NCBI RefSeq assembly: GCF_004403945.1
Contig: NZ_SOHM01000011.1
Span: 62,358-126,357 of the forward strand
DNA: 64,000 nt
Direction: 5' to 3'
From: Cryobacterium lactosi
GTDB lineage: Bacteria; Actinomycetota; Actinomycetes; Actinomycetales; Microbacteriaceae
Position 1 is the stretch's first letter; every line of letters begins with the position of its first letter. The notes beneath the pieces were generated by a model that did no database searches, had not been told where the DNA came from, and was given only the letters and a program-made list of their open reading frames with translations. Position numbers and translations under genes: made by a program. Below, piece by piece: positions 35,743-44,593 of this stretch.

Positions 35743-38700
35743 ATGGAATCGACCGAACTGGATTCGACACTCACAGAGTCAGCCATCCGCGAATCCGGTC
35801 TCATCACGCTGTCGCTGACCGTGACGCCGGTGCTCAGCTACGCCCTGGCACACAACCGCATCAACGTGGTCGGCCGGGTGGGCGTCGACAACCGCGGACC
35901 CGCCGTGCGGGAGGCCGTGCTGCGGCTCGAGGTGATTAGCGCCGGCGACACCCTCGGCACCGCCCGCGATCTGCTCGTCGACCTCGCCGCCGAACGCACC
36001 GCGACGTTCACGGATGTCTCCCTCACGGTCGACCCCGCCGCCATGCTGCTCATCAACGAGCAGCGTCCGGCCGAGATCCGGGCCAGCCTGCTCGTCGGCG
36101 GCGCCGTCGTCGCCACGACCGGCGAGCCCATCCAGCTGCTCGCCGCCCAGCAGTGGATCGCCCGGCCGGTGGACCTGGCACTGGAAATGCTTTCGGCACA
36201 TGTACTGCCCAACCACCCCGAGGTCGCCGTCCTGCTGGGCGAGGCCGCCGCGGCGCTGGAGGCCCGCACCGGCTCGGCGGCGATGCCCGGCTACCAGTCC
36301 GGCCCCGACCGCGTCGACCAGGTGGCCGAGGCGGTTTTCGTGGCCATGCGTGCCCGCGGCATCCGCTATGCCACCCCGCCGGCCAGCTGGGCCGACGACG
36401 GCCAAACGGTGCGCACCCCCGGCGAGGTGCTGGGCACCGCGGCGGACGGGATCGCCTCCGGCGGGGTCGGCACCTGCCTGGACACCGTGGTCGTGATGGC
36501 CGCCGCACTGGAACAGGCCGGCCTGCATCCGCTGCTCTGGGTGGTCGCCGGACACGCGTTCCTCGGCTACTGGCGCGAAGAGGAGACCCTCGGCGCTCCC
36601 GCGCTCACCGACGTCGCCGAGGTGATCAACCTGATCGACCTCGACCTGATCCGGCTCGTCGAGACCACTCAGGTCACCGACCGCGGGGCCGGCACCCCGG
36701 TCACGTTCGCGCAGGCCCAGCCCTCCCCCTACCTGGAGTGGCTCGCGAACCTGGACACCGTGATCGGCGTCGTCGACGTGGTGCAGGCGCGGCGCACCCA
36801 TATCCTGCCGCTCCCGGCGCGCACCGTGACCGCCGACGGCACCGTGATCGTCACCGAGTACCGGCCGGATGCCGGCACCGCGGATGCGCCGGGGGGCGAC
36901 GTTCCCGGCGCGCATCCAGCCCCTGACACCCAGGCGTCGACCGCGGAGACCGAGAGCACCGAACCCACGAGCACGGCCCGGGTCACCCCGCCGCGGATCA
37001 GCCAGTGGAAGAACGCCCTGCTCGACCTGAGCCTGCGCAACCGGCTGATCAACTTCACCGAACGCGGTGCCCTGGCCCTGACCGTGCCCGACCGGCATCT
37101 GGCCGACGTGGAGGACCTCGTCACCGGCGGCACCGGTCTGACCCTGCTGCCCGCCGACCGAATGTCGACGACCGACAAGGAACGGGGCATCCGGTTCGGT
37201 CGGGACCTGCCCGTCGACCAGCTCGCGGCCGTGCTGGCCGACAAGAAGGCCGTCTACGCCGACGTGACCGACACCGCCTACGCCACCAAGCTGCGCGCGC
37301 TGGCCTACAAGGCCCGCACCGTGGTGCAGGAGACCGGTGCCAACAACCTGTACCTGGCCTTCGGTTCGCTGGTCTGGACCGTGAACGACCGGGAGCTGCG
37401 CAGCCCCCTGGTGCTCGTCCCGGTGCTGCTTGAGCCGGCCGGCCGCGGCGGCGACTACAGGGTGCGACTCGACGAGTCCGGTGCGTCCACCCCCAACTAC
37501 TGCCTGCTCGAGAAACTACGGCAGCAGCACGGGCTCACGATCGAGGGGCTGGCCAACCCGGCCGGCGACGCCGGGCACGTGGACGCTGCCGGCATCGACC
37601 TGGCCGCCGCGTTCCGCGCCACCCGCGAGGCACTCCTGGCGGCCGGGCTGCCGTACCGGGTCGAGGAGACCCTGGACCTGTCGATCCTGCAGTTCGCGAA
37701 GTTCCGGCTTTGGAAAGACCTCGACGAGAACTGGCAGACACTGGCCGGGAACTCCCTGGTGAACCACCTCGTGCACACCCCGACACAACCGTTCGTGGAC
37801 CCGGTGCCCCTGCCGGAGGCGGCCGACCTCGACGCGCTCGGCGCCGAGTGCCCGGTGCCCGGCGACTCCTCACAGCTGGCCGCCGTGGCCGAGGCCATCG
37901 CCGAGCGCACCTTCGTGCTCGAGGGCCCGCCAGGCACCGGCAAGTCCCAGACCATCACCAATCTGCTCACCCGCGCCGTCTACGAGGGCAAAAAGGTGCT
38001 CTTCGTCGCCGAGAAACGCGCGGCACTGCAGGTGGTGCAGGCCCGGCTGAACGAGGTGGGCATGGGCCCGTTCGCCTTGGACCTGCACGACAAGGCCAGC
38101 AAGCCCGCCGCCGTGCGGGCGCAGATCCGGCAGGCCCTCGAACACGAGGTGACCGTGGACGGCCAGGGCCTCAAGAACGACCTCGACGTACTCGGCACCG
38201 CCCGGCGCAGCCTGGCCCGTTACACCGACCGGCTGCACGAACAGAACAGCGCGGGCCTGTCGTTCTACTCCGCCCGCACCGCACAACTCGCCGCCGACGA
38301 CGACGTGCGCCCCCTGCCGGTGCCGGCCGACCTGCCCGCGCGCCTCACGGCCGACGAGCTGGCCGAGCTGCGGCGGATGCTGCGGGACCTGCCCGACGTG
38401 ACCGATCCGGCCCGGCCGCGGCCGCAGCATCCGTGGGCGTTCATCACCACACCGCCGGCCGCACCGCTCGATCTCGCCACCGTCACCCGCGCCGCGCTTG
38501 AGCTGGACGACGCGCTGGCCGCGCTGCCCCGCGCCGACGAGACGGCCGGGCCGGACGCCAAGGCCGCGCCCGCACACGTCGTGGCCGCCGGGGTCGTGGC
38601 TGCAGCGGCGAGCCCCACCGAGCTCGTCACGCTGAGCAGCCTCGCCGCCGCGGACCGGGTGCCGTTGGCCACCCTCGACGGGACCCGGACCCCCGACTGG

Positions 38701-41193
38701 GCGGCCGCCGCCCAGGCTGCCGAGCAGGCCACCACCGCCTTCGTGCAGGCCGAGCACCCAGCGTTCGGCGTGCTCGAGCCCGGTGCGCTACGCCTCGAGG
38801 CTGCCTCTTTGCACCGCGACGCCCAGGCGGCGGATGCCTCCGGCTTCTTCGGCCGCCGCGGCCGCCGGAAGGCCGTGCTCGCCCGCCTGGCCGCCGAGCT
38901 GCAGCCCGGGGCCAAGCTGTCCCTGGGCTCGCTCTCCACCGTCACCGGCCAGCTCGCCGACAGCCAGGCCCAGCTGGACGCCCTGCGCACCCGGGTTCGC
39001 GCCGTGGACGGCGTGAGCATCGCGGACGACTGGAACCCCCTGCTCGCCGGCGCTGAGACCGGGCAGACCGGCCGCGACGAGCTCGCCGCCCGCCTCGCCT
39101 GGCTGCGCTGGGCCGGCGGCGTCGTCGCGTCAGAGCACCGTGACCTCGGCGACGACTTCGTGGCCGCCCTGCGCGACTACCTCGACGCCGGCACCCAACC
39201 GGACGCCGCGCTGTCCGCCGCGCTGGGCCGTGCCCTGCTGGCCCTGCAGGCCGTGATGACGGCCACCGGGGCCGGGCCGGCCGCCGTCGCCGGCTGGGCC
39301 GCGGACGGCGGGCTCGTCGCGGTGTGGTCCCGCGGCCGGGACGAACGTGACGTGCAGGCGCCCGGCCTGCCCACCCTCACCCGGTGGATCGCCCTGCTCG
39401 AGCACCTCGAGCCGCTGACCCGGCTCGGGCTCACGGCCGCGCACACTGCGGTGCTCCGCGGCGAGGTCGACGCCGAGGACGCCGGTCTGGCGTTCGAGAA
39501 GGGCCTCGCCACCGCGTCCGTCGCCGAACGCGGCGCGGCCACCACCCTCGACCAGTTCGACGCCGCCGCGCAGAACCGGTCGATCACCCGCTTCACCACC
39601 TCGTCAGGTGCGGTGCGCCGGCACCTGCCCACCTTCATCCCGTACAGCGTGCTGCGCCGGCGCACCATCGGAGCGACGGACGCCGCAGGCGAAACAGCCG
39701 GGAACGCCGAGGCGACGGCCAGGCTCGGCCTGCTCAAGCGTCAGGTCGACCGGCAGCGCGGCGGCATGGGGGTGCGCGAGCTCATGCACGAGTTCGGCGA
39801 CCTGATCACCGACATCCTGCCGTGCATGCTGATGAGCCCGGAGTCAGTGGCGAGGTTCTTCCCCGCCCAGGCCGGGCTGTTCGACATCGTGGTCTTCGAC
39901 GAGGCCTCCCAGGTGCGGGTGTCCGACGCCGTCGGCGCGATGGGGCGGGCGCGTTCGGTGGTGGTCGTCGGCGACAGCAAGCAGATGCCGCCCACCTCGT
40001 TCGCGGAATCGACCATCGGCTCGGGCGAGGAGCACGGCGACTCCCTCGAGTTCGTGCGCGACGAGGAATCGATCCTGTCCGAGTGCGTGCAGGCCCAGGT
40101 GCCGAGCAAATGGCTGTCGTGGCACTACCGCAGCCAGGACGAGTCGTTGATCGCGTTCAGCAACCGGGCGTACTACCGTGACCGGTTGTCGTCGTTCCCG
40201 GCCCCGCACCACGGTGTCGACGCGGCCGGCTCCGACGCGGATGCCGCGCCCACCGGATCAGCCGGGTACGGCGTCAGCCTCCGCCGGGTCGACGGCCAGT
40301 TCCTCCGCAGCGGCAAGGGCAAGACCCTGCGCACCAATCCGGTCGAGGCCCAGGCCATCGTGGCCGAGATCGTCGCCAGGTTCGCCGCCGACCCCGAGGG
40401 GGTGCCGTCGATCGGTGTGATCACCTTCAACGTGCAACAGCGGGCCCTCATCGAGGGGAGCCTGCGCGACAGCGGCGACGACCGCATCGTGCACGCGCTG
40501 GAGAGCGAAGCCGACGGCCTGTTCGTGAAGAACCTCGAGAATGTGCAGGGTGACGAACGCGACACCATCCTGTTCTCCACGGCGTTCAGCGCGGATGCGT
40601 CCGGCCGGCTGCCGCTGAACTTCGGCCCGCTCAACCTGCCCGGCGGCGAGCGCCGCCTGAACGTGGCGATCACCCGGGCCCGGCGCCAGGTGATCGTGTT
40701 CAGCAGCTTCGACCCCGAGGACCTGCGCGCCGAGGAGACCATCTCCGCCGGGGTGAAGGACCTGCGCGCCTACCTGGACCTGGCCGCGGGCGGTGCCGAC
40801 GGGCTCGCCAGCCCGCTGCGCCAGTCGGGGGCGCTGGACCGGCACCGGGAGGAGATCGCCGAGGCGCTGCGCGAACGCGGCTTCGCCGTGCAGACTGATG
40901 TGGGCCTGTCCGACTTCCGGGTGGACCTCAGCGTGGCGACGGCCGGGGCGCCCGGGCATCCGGTGATGGCTGTGCTGCTGGACGGCCCCATCTGGGCCGC
41001 GCGACGCACGGTCTCGGACCGGGACGGCCTGCCCGTCGAGGTGCTCTCCAGGCTGATGGGCTGGCCGGCGGTGGAGCGGCTATGGCTGCCCGAGTGGCTC
41101 GGTGACCAGGGCGCGGTGCTCGACAGCCTGGACGAGAAGCTGACCGCGCTCGATGCCGCCCGCCAGGCGAGGGAGTCCGCAGCGCTCGCGTAG
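35743..41193 (+). CDS. giant DUF4011-type superfamily 1 helicase with transglutaminase-like and degenerate PD-(D/E)XK regions
   Basis: An 1816-residue protein. Residues about 1-360 include a transglutaminase-like stretch (Cys245 in GVGTCLDT, His271 in AGHAF). A DUF4011-like segment follows near 420 (WKNALLDLSLRNRLINFTERG). The SF1 helicase core has Walker A GPPGTGKS at 728-735, DEAS at 1386-1389, QGDERD at 1602-1607 and NVAITRARR from 1640, with a long Ala-rich helical insert between. The C-terminus (about 1700-1816) resembles the Vsr/MTES_1575 nuclease fold: Asp1728 is kept, but the usual acidic pair before DG is LLDG (1745-1748), so the first Glu is missing. Related helicases occur in defence systems; no partner gene is adjacent. 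ATG has GAGGAG upstream. Confidence 0.85.
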   Translation: MESTELDSTLTESAIRESGLITLSLTVTPVLSYALAHNRINVVGRVGVDNRGPAVREAVLRLEVISAGDTLGTARDLLVDLAAERTATFTDVSLTVDPAAMLLINEQRPAEIRASLLVGGAVVATTGEPIQLLAAQQWIARPVDLALEMLSAHVLPNHPEVAVLLGEAAAALEARTGSAAMPGYQSGPDRVDQVAEAVFVAMRARGIRYATPPASWADDGQTVRTPGEVLGTAADGIASGGVGTCLDTVVVMAAALEQAGLHPLLWVVAGHAFLGYWREEETLGAPALTDVAEVINLIDLDLIRLVETTQVTDRGAGTPVTFAQAQPSPYLEWLANLDTVIGVVDVVQARRTHILPLPARTVTADGTVIVTEYRPDAGTADAPGGDVPGAHPAPDTQASTAETESTEPTSTARVTPPRISQWKNALLDLSLRNRLINFTERGALALTVPDRHLADVEDLVTGGTGLTLLPADRMSTTDKERGIRFGRDLPVDQLAAVLADKKAVYADVTDTAYATKLRALAYKARTVVQETGANNLYLAFGSLVWTVNDRELRSPLVLVPVLLEPAGRGGDYRVRLDESGASTPNYCLLEKLRQQHGLTIEGLANPAGDAGHVDAAGIDLAAAFRATREALLAAGLPYRVEETLDLSILQFAKFRLWKDLDENWQTLAGNSLVNHLVHTPTQPFVDPVPLPEAADLDALGAECPVPGDSSQLAAVAEAIAERTFVLEGPPGTGKSQTITNLLTRAVYEGKKVLFVAEKRAALQVVQARLNEVGMGPFALDLHDKASKPAAVRAQIRQALEHEVTVDGQGLKNDLDVLGTARRSLARYTDRLHEQNSAGLSFYSARTAQLAADDDVRPLPVPADLPARLTADELAELRRMLRDLPDVTDPARPRPQHPWAFITTPPAAPLDLATVTRAALELDDALAALPRADETAGPDAKAAPAHVVAAGVVAAAASPTELVTLSSLAAADRVPLATLDGTRTPDWAAAAQAAEQATTAFVQAEHPAFGVLEPGALRLEAASLHRDAQAADASGFFGRRGRRKAVLARLAAELQPGAKLSLGSLSTVTGQLADSQAQLDALRTRVRAVDGVSIADDWNPLLAGAETGQTGRDELAARLAWLRWAGGVVASEHRDLGDDFVAALRDYLDAGTQPDAALSAALGRALLALQAVMTATGAGPAAVAGWAADGGLVAVWSRGRDERDVQAPGLPTLTRWIALLEHLEPLTRLGLTAAHTAVLRGEVDAEDAGLAFEKGLATASVAERGAATTLDQFDAAAQNRSITRFTTSSGAVRRHLPTFIPYSVLRRRTIGATDAAGETAGNAEATARLGLLKRQVDRQRGGMGVRELMHEFGDLITDILPCMLMSPESVARFFPAQAGLFDIVVFDEASQVRVSDAVGAMGRARSVVVVGDSKQMPPTSFAESTIGSGEEHGDSLEFVRDEESILSECVQAQVPSKWLSWHYRSQDESLIAFSNRAYYRDRLSSFPAPHHGVDAAGSDADAAPTGSAGYGVSLRRVDGQFLRSGKGKTLRTNPVEAQAIVAEIVARFAADPEGVPSIGVITFNVQQRALIEGSLRDSGDDRIVHALESEADGLFVKNLENVQGDERDTILFSTAFSADASGRLPLNFGPLNLPGGERRLNVAITRARRQVIVFSSFDPEDLRAEETISAGVKDLRAYLDLAAGGADGLASPLRQSGALDRHREEIAEALRERGFAVQTDVGLSDFRVDLSVATAGAPGHPVMAVLLDGPIWAARRTVSDRDGLPVEVLSRLMGWPAVERLWLPEWLGDQGAVLDSLDEKLTALDAARQARESAALA

Positions 41194-41219
41194 TCCGGCC
41201 GTGGCGTCCGGCGCGTCGC

Positions 41220-41897
41220 TCAGAGAACGGTGAATCCGGCGGGGAGCGGGGCGCGGCCGGTGGCGGCGCGGAGCAGCGGGGCGGCGACACCCTTGTGGGC
41301 GGCGAGGTCGGCGAGCACGTGCAGGGTCGCGGCGGCGGCGGGCTCCGGCACGGTCTGCTCGGCGGCCGGCACCCCCTGGCTCTGCAGCAGGTCGCTGGTG
41401 TGCACGGTGAGTTCCACGGTGCGCGACGGCAGGTACTCGGCGATCCGGATGCGCCCGGCCGGCGTATCGCACGGTTCGGAGCCATCCAGGGTCGCCACCC
41501 TGGCCAGCACCCGGGCGGCCAGCGCAGCAACCGCCACGGCGGGCTCGCCACCGAGGGTGGCGGCCGTCTCACGGCCCCGCTGTGCGATCACCTCGGGGGT
41601 GCCCGCGGCGAGCGCCCGCTCGTAGTAGGCCGCCGGCGAGGTCACCTCGATGGGCGCGGCGACGCCGGCGGCATCCTCTTCCGCCGCGAGGTCGAGGTAG
41701 GCCTCGATCGTGGACAGGGCCCGACTGGTGTGACCGACGAGATCGCGCACACTCCACTCCCCCAAGCCCAGCTGCGCCCAGGTCTGGGCATCACCGGCTG
41801 CACGCTCGGCGATGCCGGCGGTGACGGCGACGAACCACCTGGCGGCGGTGTCGAAGGCGAAAAGCGTGTCTGACCAGTCCCTCGAAGTCTCACTCAT
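41220..41897 (-). CDS. DinB-fold protein, TIGR03083/maleylpyruvate isomerase-like family
   Basis: A 225-residue protein with the N-terminal four-helix bundle of the mycothiol-dependent maleylpyruvate isomerase-like family. Likely metal ligands are His in LGEWSVRDLVGHTSRAL and His in RTVELTVHTSDLL. The C-terminal part (ATLHVLADLAAHKGVAAPLLRAATGRAPLPAGFTVL) is the small family domain. Such proteins are thiol-dependent enzymes, usually using mycothiol, with unknown substrates in most cases. The start at 41897 (MSETSRDWSDT) is chosen over the longer open frame. Convergent with the helicase gene. Confidence 0.85.
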   Translation of the reverse strand: MSETSRDWSDTLFAFDTAARWFVAVTAGIAERAAGDAQTWAQLGLGEWSVRDLVGHTSRALSTIEAYLDLAAEEDAAGVAAPIEVTSPAAYYERALAAGTPEVIAQRGRETAATLGGEPAVAVAALAARVLARVATLDGSEPCDTPAGRIRIAEYLPSRTVELTVHTSDLLQSQGVPAAEQTVPEPAAAATLHVLADLAAHKGVAAPLLRAATGRAPLPAGFTVL

Positions 41898-41937
41898 GCC
41901 CACAGAGTAGCGGGACCCGGCCCGCCGGCGGGCAGAA

Positions 41938-41965
41938 CCGGGGCCGGATGACGAGCCGGCCCCGG
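41938..41965 (-). terminator. GC-rich hairpin after dhaK
   Basis: A perfect 10-bp stem (CCGGGGCCGG, arms 41938-41947 and 41956-41965) with an 8-base loop, 12 bp after the dhaK stop on the minus strand. No T tract, so it may only stabilise the 3' end. Confidence 0.6.
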
Positions 41966-41976
41966 CGCACCCGCGT

Positions 41977-42972
41977 CTAGAACACCCGAACGGCGATCTC
42001 CGCCGGCGCCTCAAGCAGCGCTTCGATCTCGTCGTCCAACCGCACCAGGGTGAGCGACGCCCCGGCCATGTCCAACGAGGTGCAGTACTCGCCCACGTAG
42101 CTGCGCCCCACCGTGATCCCCAGCTCGGTGAGCCGTTCATGCGCCCGGCCGAACAGGATGTACAGCTCGCTGATCGGGGTGCCGCCGAGCCCGTTGATCA
42201 TCAACGCCACCCGGTCGCCGGCCACATAGGGCAGGTCCTTCACGACGGCATCCAGCATTTCGTCGGTCATCTCGTTCGCGGTGGTGAGTTTCGCACGACG
42301 CCGGCCGGGCTCGCCGTGGATGCCCACACCCACCTCGATCTCGTCGTCACCGAGTTCGAACAGCGGCGACCCCTTCGCCGGTGGCGTGCAGGACGTGAGG
42401 GCGATTCCCATGGTGCGGGTGACGCTGTCGACCTTCTCACCGATGCGCACCAGCTCGTCCAGGTCAGCGCCCTGCTCGGCTGCGGCGCCGACGGCCTTCA
42501 TCACGAAGAAGTTGCCGGCCACCCCGCGGCGACCCACCGTGTAGGTGGAATCCTGCACGGCGACGTCATCGTCGATGAACAGGGTTTTCACGTTCACGCC
42601 GTCGGCGGCGCTGAGCTCCTGCGCCATTTCGAAGGCCATCCGGTCGCCGGTGTAGTTGTTCACCAGCAGCAGCACGCCCTTGGGCGAGGCCAGCAGTTTG
42701 GTGGTCTCGTAGACGTAGTCCATCGGCGGGGCCGAGAACACGTCCCCTGGACAGGCTGCGTCGAGCATGCCCTTACCGACGGTCATGACATGTGCCGGTT
42801 CGTGCCCGGAGCCTGAGCCCTGGATGATGGACACCTTGTCGGGGTTGGGCCCGTCGGCGCGCATGATCAGGTTGTAGGCGGGCACGTACTTCAACGTGTC
42901 CGGGTTGGCCAGGGCGATGCCCTTGAGCATCTCCGGAACGTACTGCTTCGGATCATTGACGAATTTCTTCAT
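41977..42972 (-). CDS. dhaK: dihydroxyacetone kinase subunit DhaK
   Basis: A 331-residue DhaK. It starts MKKFVNDPKQYVPEMLKGI, the family N-terminus, with GAGAGGGAG upstream; the open frame to 43134 overlaps dhaL and is rejected. The substrate-binding His residues are visible: His57 in GSGSGHEP and His219 in GVGIHGEPG, the latter forming the covalent hemiaminal with the keto group. It binds dihydroxyacetone or another short ketose for phosphorylation by DhaL. No DhaM gene is present, so either ATP is used directly or the phosphodonor protein is elsewhere. Last gene of a four-gene operon. Confidence 0.92.
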   Translation of the reverse strand: MKKFVNDPKQYVPEMLKGIALANPDTLKYVPAYNLIMRADGPNPDKVSIIQGSGSGHEPAHVMTVGKGMLDAACPGDVFSAPPMDYVYETTKLLASPKGVLLLVNNYTGDRMAFEMAQELSAADGVNVKTLFIDDDVAVQDSTYTVGRRGVAGNFFVMKAVGAAAEQGADLDELVRIGEKVDSVTRTMGIALTSCTPPAKGSPLFELGDDEIEVGVGIHGEPGRRRAKLTTANEMTDEMLDAVVKDLPYVAGDRVALMINGLGGTPISELYILFGRAHERLTELGITVGRSYVGEYCTSLDMAGASLTLVRLDDEIEALLEAPAEIAVRVF

Positions 42973-43102
42973 GGCTCCCTCTCTTGGCGTGCTCGCTTCG
43001 GCGGTGCTGGGTTCGGTAGTGCCGGCTTCGGTAGTGCCGGATGGTTCGTCGATACTCAGGCGGTCAGTCGTGATGGGCAGTGGGCGCAGAAGATCGGTGC
43101 GG

Positions 43103-43768
43103 TCAGTCGGTGTGGCTGGAGGGCCGCTCAGCACCCACCCGCGCGTCCCACTCCGTGCTGAGCCGCTCCAGGATCACGGCCACCGCCACCGCGCCGGGGT
43201 CCGGCGAGCCGATGCTGCGCTCGCCGGTGTAGCTGGCGCGACCGCGTCTGGCCTGCATCATGGATGTCTGGTCGGAGCTCTGCCTTGCGACCGCGGCCAT
43301 GCGGTGCAGGGTGGTGGGCGCGTCGGCGCCGGCTGCGAGCTCCTCCTCGAGCGCATCCGTCATCGGCACCAGCGCATCGAGCAGGGTCTTGTCGCCCACA
43401 TCGGAGTTGCCGCGCGACTTGATGCCGTCGATGGCGCTGCGGAGCATGGCGACGGCGTCGCTGCCGGTCACCTCGTCTTTACCCTTCACGGCCATGGAGG
43501 CGCGCAGGAAGGCGGTGCCCCAGAGCGGCCCCGAGGTGCCGCCGATGCGCCCGGAGATGACCATGCCCACCTTCTGCAGGAATGCGCTCGGGCTGCTGCG
43601 ATCGTAGTCGTCCCAGTCGGCCAGGACGATTTCGAACCCCCTGGCGAGTGAGTAGCCGAAGTCACCGTCACCGACGACGGCGTCCAGGTCACCGAACTCC
43701 TTCTCGTTGTCGACCGCCGTCTGGGCGATGCTGTGCACGACGAATTCGGTGTCGGCCAGGCTGGTCAT
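43103..43768 (-). CDS. dhaL: dihydroxyacetone kinase subunit DhaL (nucleotide-binding)
   Basis: A 221-residue DhaL. The Mg-nucleotide site is seen in DLDAVVGDGDFGYSLARG, with GGTSGPLWGTAFLRAS and DVGDKTLLDALVPMTDAL following. It carries the ADP/ATP that phosphorylates the ketose held by DhaK. The ATG overlaps the stop of the upstream HAD gene (ATGA). The 130 bp between it and dhaK contain short imperfect repeats of GCTTCGGTAGTGCCG (about 42993-43035). Confidence 0.92.
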   Translation of the reverse strand: MTSLADTEFVVHSIAQTAVDNEKEFGDLDAVVGDGDFGYSLARGFEIVLADWDDYDRSSPSAFLQKVGMVISGRIGGTSGPLWGTAFLRASMAVKGKDEVTGSDAVAMLRSAIDGIKSRGNSDVGDKTLLDALVPMTDALEEELAAGADAPTTLHRMAAVARQSSDQTSMMQARRGRASYTGERSIGSPDPGAVAVAVILERLSTEWDARVGAERPSSHTD

Positions 43769-44592
43769 GGTGTCTCGCTTCCTGTTCGGGAGGTACCGGG
43801 AGGTGCTGGGCTGGTCCCGCCGGCCCCGCCCAGGATGGTGCTGAGGTCCGCCAGACGCAGGTACGAGCCCGGGTGGATGCCCGCCGGGTCGCTGAGCGTC
43901 TCGGCGGCGGGTCCGGTCGGGTCACCGAGCGAGGACACCACCAGGGCGGCCCCGTCGAAGTTCTCGTCGGTTGTGTAACTGCTCACGGTCACGACGGTCG
44001 CGAGCCCGGCGGCGAGCGCCGCCTGCAGCCCGTTCGCACTGTCCTCGATCACGAGCGTCTCGCTCGGATCGGCGCCGAGCTCACGCAGGGCGTGCAGGTA
44101 GATGTCGGGGGCAGGTTTTTTGGCCGGCACGATGTCGCCCGCGAAGACGTGGAACGTCGCGGCCAGGTCCGGTCCGACGGCGTGGGTGAGTACCGCCCGC
44201 ACCGACGCCTCCGCCGAGGTCGAGGCAACGGCGAGGGTCCAGCCGGCCGCGGCGGCTTCCTCGGTGAGGCGACGGATGCCGGGCCGGGCGGGCATGACGC
44301 CCGCGGCCACCCGGTCGGTGTAGATCGCGGTCTTGCGCCGGTGCCAGGCGAAAACCGTCTCCCCCCAGGCCGCCGGGTCGTCGGGCAGGCCCAGCTCGCG
44401 GGCCAGGGCCGGGGTGAGGATGCTGCGCATCCGCTCCTTGCCGCCGCCGATCTTCACCTTCTCGGCGTAGTCGGCGTCACTCCAGTGCACAGGCACCCCG
44501 AACTCGTCGAACGTCTGGTTGAACGCCGGAAGGTGACCGTCCCGTTCGGTGTCGGCCAGCACCCCGTCGCAGTCGAAGATCAGTGTCGGCAT
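43765..44592 (-). CDS. HAD superfamily phosphatase, CbbY/beta-phosphoglucomutase-like
   Basis: A 275-residue HAD hydrolase: motif I DCDGVLADTERDGH, motif II Ser/Thr in LAVASTSAEASV, motif III Lys in VPAKKPAPDIY and motif IV VIEDSANGLQAA. The CbbY-type cap suggests a sugar phosphate substrate. A C-terminal extension of about 35 residues is Gly/Pro-rich. The ATG at 44592 is placed two bases upstream of the aldolase stop codon complement, and its own stop overlaps dhaL, so the gene is embedded in the kinase/aldolase operon. It probably acts on the aldol product or a side product of that pathway. Confidence 0.85.
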   Translation of the reverse strand: MPTLIFDCDGVLADTERDGHLPAFNQTFDEFGVPVHWSDADYAEKVKIGGGKERMRSILTPALARELGLPDDPAAWGETVFAWHRRKTAIYTDRVAAGVMPARPGIRRLTEEAAAAGWTLAVASTSAEASVRAVLTHAVGPDLAATFHVFAGDIVPAKKPAPDIYLHALRELGADPSETLVIEDSANGLQAALAAGLATVVTVSSYTTDENFDGAALVVSSLGDPTGPAAETLSDPAGIHPGSYLRLADLSTILGGAGGTSPAPPGTSRTGSETP

Positions 44593-44593
44593 C

